A stretch of DNA of 64,000 bases from Nostoc sp. 'Peltigera membranacea cyanobiont' 210A. GTDB lineage: Bacteria; Cyanobacteriota; Cyanobacteriia; Cyanobacteriales; Nostocaceae. Below, in pieces: positions 37,511 to 45,147 of the stretch. Every line of letters starts with the position of its first letter. Position 1 is the stretch's first letter. The DNA lies in assembly GCF_002246015.1 (NCBI RefSeq), contig NZ_NOLJ01000003.1, positions 446,482-510,481 of the forward strand. The letters run 5' to 3'. The notes below the pieces were generated by a model. That model made no database searches. It had not been told where the DNA came from and was given only the letters and a program-made list of their open reading frames with translations. A program made the position numbers and the translations under genes.

Positions 37511-37820
37511 ATACTAAGACTTGGGCAGTGAGGGCAAAAAGTGACAGCCAGCAATGACCGCTTGAGCGTCTAACGTACAAACTGTCATTGAGTCAAAGTT
37601 TGGGCGACCAGAAGCGTGTCAGGTTTTCCCACCGGGAAAGCTGTTAGGCTTCGGGCTACCCAAAATATTATTAGCACCTGCAAGCTCAATAGAAGTGTCA
37701 AACTATACCGTAACTTTATAGTAGTAGTTTGATATACCTATAATCTACAGGACATAAATTCAATTCGGGAGGCAATTGATTTGTCTGCTAGCAGCACCTT
37801 AGAAGAAGGGAGGCTCATCC
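37511..37820. promoter_or_regulatory. rpsK-rpoA spacer with inverted repeats
   Basis: This 310-bp spacer holds no gene. It has a hairpin tttccc-acc-gggaaa near 37624 and a longer inverted repeat (tcaaacta ... tagtttga, 37697-37732). It ends with a strong gaagggagg ribosome site for rpoA. It could be an internal promoter or attenuator region. Confidence 0.5.
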
Positions 37821-38768
37821 GTGGCGCAGTTTCAAATTGAATGTGTAGAGTCGAATACCGAAGAAAGTCGGAACCATTACAGTAAATTTGTTTTGGAACC
37901 TCTCGAACGCGGTCAAGGGACAACTGTTGGCAACGCACTGCGGCGGGTTTTACTGTCTAATTTAGAAGGTACAGCAGTTACAGCAGTGCGGATTGCGGGC
38001 GTTTCACATGAGTTCGCCACAGTTCCGGGCGTGCGGGAAGATGTGTTGGAAATCCTCATGAGAATGAAGGAAGTTATCCTGAAGAACTATTCTTCGCAGC
38101 CCCAGATTGGTAGATTACTTGTTAGCGGCCCAGCAACAATCACTGCGGCACATTTTGATTTGCCCAGTGAAGTAGAAGTAATTGATCAGACTCAGTATGT
38201 AGCCACCATCGCTGAGGGTGGAAAGCTAGAAATGGAATTTCGGATCGAGAAGGGCAAAGGCTATCGGACTGTAGAGCGAGGACGTGAGGAAGCCACATCG
38301 TTGGATTTTCTGCAAATCGACTCGATATTTATGCCAGTGCGAAAAGTCAACTACAGTGTTGAAGAATCTCGTGGGGAAGGCTTGATTCCAAAAGACCGAC
38401 TACTGTTGGAAGTTTGGACAAATGGTAGTATTTCCCCTCAAGAAGCACTATCTTCTGCTGCTGCGATCTTGGTAGATTTATTCAACCCGTTGAAAGATAT
38501 CTCCCTAGAACCAACAGACACAGGTTCCGATATTCCAGACGATCCAACTGCCCAGATACCCATCGAAGAGTTGCAACTTTCTGTGCGGGCATATAACTGT
38601 CTCAAACGGGCACAAGTTAACTCTGTGGCAGATTTGTTGGATTATACCCAAGAAGACCTCTTAGAAATTAAGAACTTTGGGCAGAAGTCAGCAGAAGAAG
38701 TCGTAGAAGCTTTGCAGAGACGCTTGGGCATTACCCTGCCAATGGAAAGAGGCTCTAAACACCCTTAA
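37821..38768 (+). CDS. rpoA: RNA polymerase alpha subunit
   Basis: A 315-residue alpha subunit from GTG 37821 (MAQFQIECVESNTEESRNHY). N-terminal dimerisation domain with LEPLERGQGTTVGNALRRVL; C-terminal domain (about residues 245-310) with EELQLSVRAYNCLKRAQVNS and the DNA-binding LLEIKNFGQKSAEEVVEALQ. Length normal. Co-transcribed with ribosomal genes, followed by rplQ 32 bp later. Confidence 0.97.
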   Translation: MAQFQIECVESNTEESRNHYSKFVLEPLERGQGTTVGNALRRVLLSNLEGTAVTAVRIAGVSHEFATVPGVREDVLEILMRMKEVILKNYSSQPQIGRLLVSGPATITAAHFDLPSEVEVIDQTQYVATIAEGGKLEMEFRIEKGKGYRTVERGREEATSLDFLQIDSIFMPVRKVNYSVEESRGEGLIPKDRLLLEVWTNGSISPQEALSSAAAILVDLFNPLKDISLEPTDTGSDIPDDPTAQIPIEELQLSVRAYNCLKRAQVNSVADLLDYTQEDLLEIKNFGQKSAEEVVEALQRRLGITLPMERGSKHP

Positions 38769-38800
38769 GAAAAACCGTTCATAATTCATAGTGCATAATT

Positions 38801-39151
38801 ATGCGTCACCGTTGTCGCGTCAAAAAACTCAGTAAACCAGCCGATCAACGCCGTGCTTTACTGCGATCGCTCGCCACCGAGCTGATCCGTCATGGTAAGA
38901 TCACCACCACTTTAATTAGAGCGAAAGTTCTAAGAAGTGAAGTGGAAAAAATGATTACCCTAGCCAAAAATGGCTCCTTGTCAGCACGTCGGGAAGCTCT
39001 TGGCTATATCTTCGACAAACAACTGGTTCACGCTCTATTTGAGCAAGCTCCAACTCGATATGGCGATCGCCAGGGCGGTTATACCCGCATCCTGCGTACC
39101 GTACCGCGTCGGGGTGATAATGCAAAAATGGCAATAATTGAATTGGTTTAA
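38801..39151 (+). CDS. rplQ: 50S ribosomal protein L17
   Basis: A 116-residue L17 protein ([40 protein letters not shown]) with the bacterial ending [18 protein letters not shown]. Position after rpoA is conserved. Confidence 0.97.
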   Translation: MRHRCRVKKLSKPADQRRALLRSLATELIRHGKITTTLIRAKVLRSEVEKMITLAKNGSLSARREALGYIFDKQLVHALFEQAPTRYGDRQGGYTRILRTVPRRGDNAKMAIIELV

Positions 39152-39268
39152 GTCATTGGTCATTAGTCATTAGTCATTGGTCATTAGTGAATAACAAAGG
39201 ACAACTGACAAAGGACAAATGACATAGACGCCCTTTGGCGGCTTCCCGTAGGGTAGGACAAAATCTGT
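39152..39268. repeat. STRR arrays in rplQ-truA spacer
   Basis: GTCATTGGTCATTA copies, ACAAAGG/ACAAATG copies, then a GC-rich repeat fragment (gccctttggcggcttcccgt). Confidence 0.8.
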
Positions 39269-40117
39269 ATGTTAGAAAGCCACCAGCCTACACAAACTCA
39301 TCGAGTAGCCTTGGTAATCCAATACCTTGGCACTCATTTTCATGGCTGGCAACGGCAAAAACAACACCGGACAGTCCAAGAAGAGATTGAAATTGCGATC
39401 GCTACTATTCTTGGGCATCATGTAACATTACACGGTGCTGGGCGAACCGATTCGGGAGTTCACGCTGCTGCTCAAGTAGCCCATTTTGAAGCAACAGGTT
39501 TTATTCCGCCTCACAAGTGGGCAACAATCCTCAACAGCTACCTGCCGCCAGATATATTAATCAGGGCTTCAGCTAGTGTCGATAACCGTTGGCACGCTCG
39601 CTTTAGTGCAGCCTATCGACGGTATCGCTACACAATATATACTGAAGATCGGCTTAACTTGTTTGTAAGACCCTTCAGTTGGCATTATTATTATGCACCC
39701 CTGGATGAATCTTTAATCCAAGCTGCCTTGAAACCTCTATTGGGAAAGCATCACTTAGCTGCTTTTCACCGTGCAGGCTCAAAGCGATCGCATTCCTGGG
39801 TAGAGGTGCAAGCAGCAGAGTGTCGTCGCAGTGGGCCATTTATCCATATTGAAATACAGGCAGATGGATTTTTGTATGGCATGGTACGGCTGTTGGTAGG
39901 GATGCTGGTAGAAGTAGGTTCTGGACAACGAACACTTTCTAGCTTCACCGAACTCTGGAAAGAAGAACGCCGGGAAGAAGTGAAATATGCCGCACCGCCT
40001 CAAGGCTTGTGTTTGTTGCGAGTCGGCTATCCCGATTTTCCCTTTCCAAAAGAGATTTGGTACGACACCTTGCCAAAGTTCGTCACTAGTCAAGAGTCAT
40101 TAGTCATTGGTTCTTAG
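39269..40117 (+). CDS. truA: tRNA pseudouridine(38-40) synthase
   Basis: A 282-residue TruA enzyme that makes pseudouridine in the anticodon arm of tRNAs. The catalytic Asp 61 is in HGAGRTDSGVHA. Other marks: YLGTHFHGWQRQ near the start, RWHARFSAAYRRYRYTIYTE and FLYGMVRLLVGMLVEVGSGQ. The last residues (SQESLVIGS) are encoded by heptamer repeat DNA that has slipped into the reading frame. Confidence 0.96.
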   Translation: MLESHQPTQTHRVALVIQYLGTHFHGWQRQKQHRTVQEEIEIAIATILGHHVTLHGAGRTDSGVHAAAQVAHFEATGFIPPHKWATILNSYLPPDILIRASASVDNRWHARFSAAYRRYRYTIYTEDRLNLFVRPFSWHYYYAPLDESLIQAALKPLLGKHHLAAFHRAGSKRSHSWVEVQAAECRRSGPFIHIEIQADGFLYGMVRLLVGMLVEVGSGQRTLSSFTELWKEERREEVKYAAPPQGLCLLRVGYPDFPFPKEIWYDTLPKFVTSQESLVIGS

Positions 40118-40182
40118 TAACTACAAATGACAAAAGACAAATGACTAATGACAAATTAAAAATGACAAAGGACAAATGACAA
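40091..40182. repeat. STRR arrays at truA end and truA-rplM spacer
   Basis: GAGTCATTAGTCATTGG copies lie inside the last truA codons; ACAAATG and ACTAATG copies fill the spacer and reach the rplM start. Confidence 0.8.
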
Positions 40183-40644
40183 ATGACAACAGTTAAAACA
40201 TACCTTCCTTCTCAAGCAACCCTTGAGCGTGAGTGGTACATAGTAGATGCCACCGATAAACGTCTCGGTCGCCTCGCCAGCGAAATCGCCCAGGTATTGA
40301 GAGGCAAAAAGAAACCCGAATATACACCTCATCTAGATACAGGTGACTTCGTAATCGTCATCAATGCCGAGAAAGTAGCAGTCACAGGCAAAAAGCGCAC
40401 TCAAAAGCTTTACCGTCGCCATTCTGGTCGTCCTGGTGGGATGAAAACGGAAACTTTCGCTAAACTGCAAGACCGCATACCAGAGCGAATTTTAGAACAA
40501 GCTGTTAAAGGTATGCTACCTAAAAATAGCCTCGGTAAGCAGTTGTTCACTAAGCTGAAAGTTTACGCTGGGCCTACGCATCCCCATGATGCTCAAAAAC
40601 CTAAAGAACTAAAAGTTAGTACAATTCCTGGAGAAGAAAATTAA
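40183..40644 (+). CDS. rplM: 50S ribosomal protein L13
   Basis: A 153-residue L13 protein: [20 protein letters not shown], then [20 protein letters not shown] and the [13 protein letters not shown] loop. The stop overlaps the rpsI start by one base (TAATG), which implies coupling of L13 and S9, the universal pair. Confidence 0.97.
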   Translation: MTTVKTYLPSQATLEREWYIVDATDKRLGRLASEIAQVLRGKKKPEYTPHLDTGDFVIVINAEKVAVTGKKRTQKLYRRHSGRPGGMKTETFAKLQDRIPERILEQAVKGMLPKNSLGKQLFTKLKVYAGPTHPHDAQKPKELKVSTIPGEEN

Positions 40645-41060
40645 TGGTAGTAGCAGATGCTAATAGCGGTCGCGCCGTATACTGGGGTACTGGCCGTCGT
40701 AAGAACGCAGTAGCACGGGTACGCTTGGTTCCAGGCACAGGTCAACTGACTGTGAACGGTAAAGATGGAAACTTGTATTTCCAATTTAACCCCAACTACC
40801 TGGGAGTGATCAAAGCACCCCTGGAAACTCTGGGACTAGAAAACGAATATGACATTTTGGTAAAAGCAGAAGGCGGCGGCTTGACCGGACAGGCTGATTC
40901 TGTTCGCTTGGGAGTTGCTCGTGCTTTGTGCCAACTAGACCCAGACAACCGCCCACCTTTGAAAACCGAAGGTTATTTGACTCGCGATCCGAGAGCAAAA
41001 GAGCGGAAGAAATATGGTTTACATAAAGCTCGGAAAGCACCTCAGTACTCTAAGCGATAA
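40644..41060 (+). CDS. rpsI: 30S ribosomal protein S9
   Basis: A 138-residue S9 protein with [40 protein letters not shown] and the tail [21 protein letters not shown], whose end touches the P-site tRNA anticodon. Confidence 0.97.
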   Translation: MVVADANSGRAVYWGTGRRKNAVARVRLVPGTGQLTVNGKDGNLYFQFNPNYLGVIKAPLETLGLENEYDILVKAEGGGLTGQADSVRLGVARALCQLDPDNRPPLKTEGYLTRDPRAKERKKYGLHKARKAPQYSKR

Positions 41061-41240
41061 GCGATTGGGTACTGGGTATTGGATACTGGGTACTGGGTAC
41101 CGGAGATTAAGTATTGAGAATTGAGTCTTGGGAAAAGTCTGTTATTTTCATCTTTCCCACCCTATTCCCCAGTCCCTAATCCCTAGCTCCAATTGAAGCC
41201 TGAAAGTTATAATTGATATAGATTCATCACAAAAAGAACA
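41061..41240. repeat. Repeats in rpsI-rpmE spacer
   Basis: GGGTACTGGGTATTGG-type units, ATTGAGAATTGAG units, then complementary CCCCAGTCCCTAATCCC units. No gene. Confidence 0.75.
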
Positions 41241-41483
41241 ATGGCTAAAGCTGATATTCACCCCAAGTGGTATCCAGATGCTAAAGTTTACTGCAACGGT
41301 CAAGTTGTTATGACCATTGGCTCTACCAAGCCAGAATTGCACGTAGATGTTTGGTCTGGAAATCACCCATTTTACACCGGCACTCAGAAGATTATTGACA
41401 CTGAGGGTCGAGTAGAGCGCTTCCTCCGCAAGTACGGTATGAGCAGCACTCAAACATCTGACGACGATCAAAACAAAAAGTAG
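41241..41483 (+). CDS. rpmE: 50S ribosomal protein L31
   Basis: An 80-residue L31 protein (MAKADIHPKWYPDAKVYCNG, HVDVWSGNHPFYTGTQKIID, RVERFLRKYGM). Only one Cys (18) is present, so this is the form without the four-Cys zinc site. The C-terminal tail is polar. Confidence 0.96.
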   Translation: MAKADIHPKWYPDAKVYCNGQVVMTIGSTKPELHVDVWSGNHPFYTGTQKIIDTEGRVERFLRKYGMSSTQTSDDDQNKK

Positions 41484-41587
41484 CGGGTTGGCTCTGCTGT
41501 TAACGACGGCCCTGCATCAGCTGGGTCGATTTTCATTTATATGCTCGAGCCAATTTGTTATTTTTTTAAGGAGCGATCGCAATCGTC

Positions 41588-42685
41588 ATGGCTGAATCAT
41601 ACTTACTGGATAAACTAAAATCCGTTGAACAAACCTTTAATGAATTAACACGTCGTCTTGGCGACCCCGATACCGCTAGCAATCCTGATGAATATCAAGA
41701 AATTGCTAAGTCTCGTTCTTCTTTGGAAGAGGTCGTTGATACTTATGAAATTTGGAAAACAGCCCAAGAAGACTTAATCGGAGCGCGTCAAGTTTACAAA
41801 GAATCTGCAAGTGACCCAGAGTTGCAAGAAATGGCATCACTGGAAGTAAAAGAACTTGAAGAAAAAATAGAACATTTAGAGTCTCGCTTGAAAGTCTTAC
41901 TGCTACCACGCGATCCCAATGATGAAAAGAATATCATGTTGGAAATTCGCGCTGGTACTGGTGGCGATGAAGCAAGTATTTGGGCTGGCGATTTGATGCA
42001 GATGTACACCCGCTATGCCCAAACTCAAGGTTGGAAAGTTTCTCTAGTGAGCGAATCTCGCGGAGAAATGGGTGGCTGGAAAGAGGTCATTTTAGAAATT
42101 AAAGGTAATGACGTTTATAGCCAGCTAAAGTTTGAAGCTGGAGTGCATCGTGTGCAGCGCGTGCCAGCAACTGAATCTGGGGGAAGGGTTCATACTTCCA
42201 CAGCTACTGTGGCAATTATGCCAGAGGTGGATGATGTGGAAATTCATATTGACCCGAAAGATATTGAAATGACTACAGCCCGTTCTGGTGGTGCTGGTGG
42301 ACAAAACGTCAACAAGGTGGAAACAGCCGTTGACTTGATGCACAAACCAACGGGAATACGCATTTTCTGTACAGAAGAACGCAGCCAGTTGCAAAACAAA
42401 GAACGGGCGATGCAAATTCTGCGGGCGAAGTTGTATGACATCAAGTTAGGCGAACAACAAGCAGAAGTAACTTCCATGCGGCGATCGCAGGTTGGTACTG
42501 GATCGCGATCGGAAAAAATTCGCACCTATAATTATAAAGATAACCGCGCTACCGATCATCGGTTAGGTCAGAATTATTCCCTTACCCCTGTTTTGGATGG
42601 TGATTTAGAGACACTTATCCAATCTTGTATATCTCTAGACCAACAGGAACGGCTGGCGGAGTTAGCGACTTCTGCCGCTAACTAA
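41588..42685 (+). CDS. prfA: Peptide chain release factor 1
   Basis: A 365-residue RF1 that ends translation at UAA and UAG. Stop-codon recognition motif PAT lies in [18 protein letters not shown]; the catalytic GGQ is in [20 protein letters not shown]. Start at ATG 41588 ([20 protein letters not shown]). It follows the ribosomal cluster, as in other cyanobacteria. Confidence 0.97.
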   Translation: MAESYLLDKLKSVEQTFNELTRRLGDPDTASNPDEYQEIAKSRSSLEEVVDTYEIWKTAQEDLIGARQVYKESASDPELQEMASLEVKELEEKIEHLESRLKVLLLPRDPNDEKNIMLEIRAGTGGDEASIWAGDLMQMYTRYAQTQGWKVSLVSESRGEMGGWKEVILEIKGNDVYSQLKFEAGVHRVQRVPATESGGRVHTSTATVAIMPEVDDVEIHIDPKDIEMTTARSGGAGGQNVNKVETAVDLMHKPTGIRIFCTEERSQLQNKERAMQILRAKLYDIKLGEQQAEVTSMRRSQVGTGSRSEKIRTYNYKDNRATDHRLGQNYSLTPVLDGDLETLIQSCISLDQQERLAELATSAAN

Positions 42686-42694
42686 TTTTTACTG

Positions 42695-43141
42695 TTAAAT
42701 ATTTTGTAAAACCACTTGTTGTTCTGTTTCTTTTAACACACACAGGTGGTTTTCTAATATCGCGTGGAGTATATCTTCTATTTCACTGGGATAATGGTAA
42801 TAAGCAAATTCGTACTTCATAACATAATTTAGCTTCGCCCATTCCTTCAGGGTTTGACAGGTATAAATTAAATTTACTATTTCTTTTTGCCAACGCGCAA
42901 AAATCCTGTAGCTAAAAAAGCTGCTGCATATATTGCCTTTTACATCCCAGTAGGAAATACACACTTGATGCTTCAGAAGGTGGATTTTTTTGATTTGCTT
43001 AACATCGTAGCCTTTAACTTTCAAAGCTTCTTTGGTTTCTGCGTCAGAAATGTTCCACTGTTCTGGTTTAATTTTATTAGTGGCTATAAGGTTTTTACCT
43101 TTGCGGCGATATTGGTTAATTTTGCGTGGCTTGCGAAACAT
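42695..43141 (-). CDS. Hypothetical protein, basic, 148 aa
   Basis: A minus-strand gene convergent with prfA, 9 bp apart. The protein starts MFRKPRKINQYRRKGKNLIA, is rich in Lys and aromatic residues, and contains IFARWQKEIVNLIYTCQTLK and a C-terminal helix EIEDILHAILENHL. No signal peptide or membrane segment. I do not recognise a family. It marks the left edge of the accessory island. The coding impression rests on length and composition only. Confidence 0.55.
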   Translation of the reverse strand: MFRKPRKINQYRRKGKNLIATNKIKPEQWNISDAETKEALKVKGYDVKQIKKIHLLKHQVCISYWDVKGNICSSFFSYRIFARWQKEIVNLIYTCQTLKEWAKLNYVMKYEFAYYHYPSEIEDILHAILENHLCVLKETEQQVVLQNI

Positions 43142-43381
43142 GATGCACCTTCGATATTATTTCTTCGCAGCAAAGTCTAGCTACTAGCACAACCGCCGTA
43201 GCAAACTAAGTTTTTTGGGTTGATTAAAGATAGATGGGTTATTCTACTAGCTTGATGCCTGTAGTTGTCGATTTACAACCAGAGATATAGTTTAGTACTA
43301 AAACACAAGGCTGTCAATATAAAAGTAAACTTGTAATATTGAAAGTAGACTTGTAAATAAAGTTGGCTAGCTATATAAGCA

Positions 43382-43744
43382 GTGAAGATCGAAAGCAAAC
43401 AAAAACTCATTGAAATCATTAAACTAGCTCGCGGTTCAATGAGTCAGCGAGCATTTGGTAAGCTTTTGGGAGTATCTGCTACTGCTGTTCAGATGTGGGA
43501 AAAAGGTGTGAAAGTGCCAGATACGGAAAATTTGGCTCGAATCGCATCGAAAGCAGGCTACACAATGGAAGAGTTAATCAGCTGCATTGATGGCAAGCCA
43601 ATTCCAGAAACCTCAGATTTGAGTCTAATTCTGAGACAAATCCAGCACATGCCTTTGGCCCAAGTGGCTCAAATTGTGCAAGCTGCGGCAGATAGATTGG
43701 CGGCTGTGGCTGAAGCATCCGGGGATGAAGCAAAAGCAAGTTGA
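43382..43744 (+). CDS. XRE-type helix-turn-helix regulator
   Basis: A 120-residue protein from GTG 43382. It has a Cro/CI-type DNA-binding domain at residues about 6-60 (SMSQRAFGKLLGVSATAVQM, WEKGVKVPDTENLARIASKA) and a C-terminal helical part with LAQVAQIVQAAADRLAAVAE for dimerisation. It stands at the left side of the island, on the opposite strand to the GTPase-nuclease pair. A role in controlling nearby genes is possible but not shown. Confidence 0.85.
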   Translation: MKIESKQKLIEIIKLARGSMSQRAFGKLLGVSATAVQMWEKGVKVPDTENLARIASKAGYTMEELISCIDGKPIPETSDLSLILRQIQHMPLAQVAQIVQAAADRLAAVAEASGDEAKAS

Positions 43745-43813
43745 ATATTTGTTCAGGATTGAATTTAAATCATCAAACTAGCTTGTGATCTTTTGCTGTC
43801 AAGATTCAACTCT

Positions 43814-44272
43814 ATGGACAAACCTTTTTTGTATGACCAAGACTTCTATGGCTGGACACAGCAGCAGGCTAAAGCGTTAGAGCAGAGGCTAGTTATGGAA
43901 CTAGACTGGCAACACCTGCAAGAAGAAATTCAAGCTTTGGGGAGACAGGAGTATCGGGAACTCGTGAGTCGTCTGAGTGTATTACTCGGTCATCTCTTGA
44001 AGTGGGAATTTCAACCCGAACAACGCTCTCGCAGTTGGTTTTTAACAATTCGAGAACAGCGTCGCGCTATCCGCAGGCATCTGCGACAGAACCCTAGCTT
44101 AAAGTCTCGAATAGAAGAAGCTTTGTTAGATGGCTTTGAAGCGGGAGTTGATTTGGCGCTACGAGAAACTAACTTACCATTACGAACTTTTCCAGAGTAT
44201 TGCCCGTATTTATTTGATGATGCGATCGCAGACAATTTTCTGTGCGATACTCGTCAAGACTGGGAAGGATAA
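43814..44272 (+). CDS. DUF29 family protein
   Basis: A 152-residue DUF29 protein (start ATG 43814, MDKPFLYDQDFYGWTQQQAK). Family marks are the DFYGWTQQQAKALEQR start, the central helix RLSVLLGHLLKWEFQPEQRS and the end FPEYCPYLFDDAIADNFLCD. DUF29 proteins are small helical proteins abundant in cyanobacteria, with no known function. Another member is at 54138-54581, near the second accessory patch. Confidence 0.85.
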   Translation: MDKPFLYDQDFYGWTQQQAKALEQRLVMELDWQHLQEEIQALGRQEYRELVSRLSVLLGHLLKWEFQPEQRSRSWFLTIREQRRAIRRHLRQNPSLKSRIEEALLDGFEAGVDLALRETNLPLRTFPEYCPYLFDDAIADNFLCDTRQDWEG

Positions 44273-44324
44273 TTCCTGCAATTTTTCTTACGATCATTTG
44301 TTATTTGGAGACAAGTTATATTTG

Positions 44325-45053
44325 TCAATAAATAATAGAAACTAACTTTTCAAAATCTTGGGAATTTAAGCTTTGCCGCTTTTTACCATTTCTAAGGTAG
44401 TTCACCTGATGATCTTGAGATTCAAAGAAAGTGCCTGATACAGGTAATTGTTCACCTTTAAGTCTAAAAGTTATTGTATTCAGCTTATATTCACCATACT
44501 TCTTAACAAGATAAATAAAACTATCAAAACTTCCATTTACAGCTTTTTCAAATTCTAATATATCCTTCTCTAACTTATTAGAATTTTGTAAAATTAACGG
44601 TGGTATATCTTTAAGACTATTGAGATAATTACTCGTAAATACTGCGTCTTTTTTCGTATATGCAATAATTTCATGATAATTATATAAAATACCTATTTCT
44701 GAACCAGATTTTTTTAGGTATCTTTCAATCTGTTCCTCATGATTCTGTAAGTCTTCTTCTTCTCGCTTCACTTCCACAATCATCAAAGGAGGGTGATATG
44801 GTTTAAAATATTTATTCTTGACAGTTTTATATAGTTCTATATCATGATTATTAGATTCAACTTTGATATCAATTTCATTTGGAAATAAACCACTTTTATT
44901 TATCATAAAGTAGATAAATATTTGCCTAACTTTTTCTTCAGGTCTTCCATCAAGAACAACTTCTCTTCCTCTAATCAAGCATTTTGTATATTCTGTATAA
45001 CTTCTCTTGTATATCTTTAGTTTGATGGATATTTCTTCACTTAAGCTTTTCAT
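44325..45053 (-). CDS. HsdR_N-like PD-(D/E)XK nuclease, second gene of GTPase pair
   Basis: A 242-residue protein with the nuclease core of type I restriction HsdR N-terminal domains: LDGRPEEKVRQIFIYFMINK, then Asp 71 (HDIELY), Glu 94 and Lys 96 (MIVEVKREEED), and the Gln 108/Tyr 112 pair (EEQIERYLKK), followed by IGILYNYHEIIAY. The catalytic set is complete. The C-terminal 90 residues are of unknown fold. No helicase or specificity subunit is nearby, so it is not a type I enzyme. It lies 94 bp after the GTPase gene on the same strand, with a hairpin between them. DNA is markedly AT-rich. Confidence 0.78.
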   Translation of the reverse strand: MKSLSEEISIKLKIYKRSYTEYTKCLIRGREVVLDGRPEEKVRQIFIYFMINKSGLFPNEIDIKVESNNHDIELYKTVKNKYFKPYHPPLMIVEVKREEEDLQNHEEQIERYLKKSGSEIGILYNYHEIIAYTKKDAVFTSNYLNSLKDIPPLILQNSNKLEKDILEFEKAVNGSFDSFIYLVKKYGEYKLNTITFRLKGEQLPVSGTFFESQDHQVNYLRNGKKRQSLNSQDFEKLVSIIY

Positions 45054-45089
45054 AGATAGTAAAATTTATTTAGTAACAAAAGAATTTTA

Positions 45090-45112
45090 AGGACGCAATC
45101 AGATAGCGTCCT
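45090..45112 (-). terminator. Hairpin between GTPase and nuclease genes
   Basis: Perfect 7-bp stem aggacgc / gcgtcct with a 9-base loop; on the minus strand it is followed by taaaattctttt. It could partly end the GTPase transcript or protect an RNA end, so that the nuclease is made at a lower level. Confidence 0.55.
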
Positions 45113-45147
45113 CTGTCTTTCCTATGCAATTTAAAGTTTATATCTGT

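Noticed and set aside
44325..45053. Type I restriction subunit HsdR
   Set aside because: Only the N-terminal nuclease-like part is present; no helicase domain, no HsdM or HsdS nearby.
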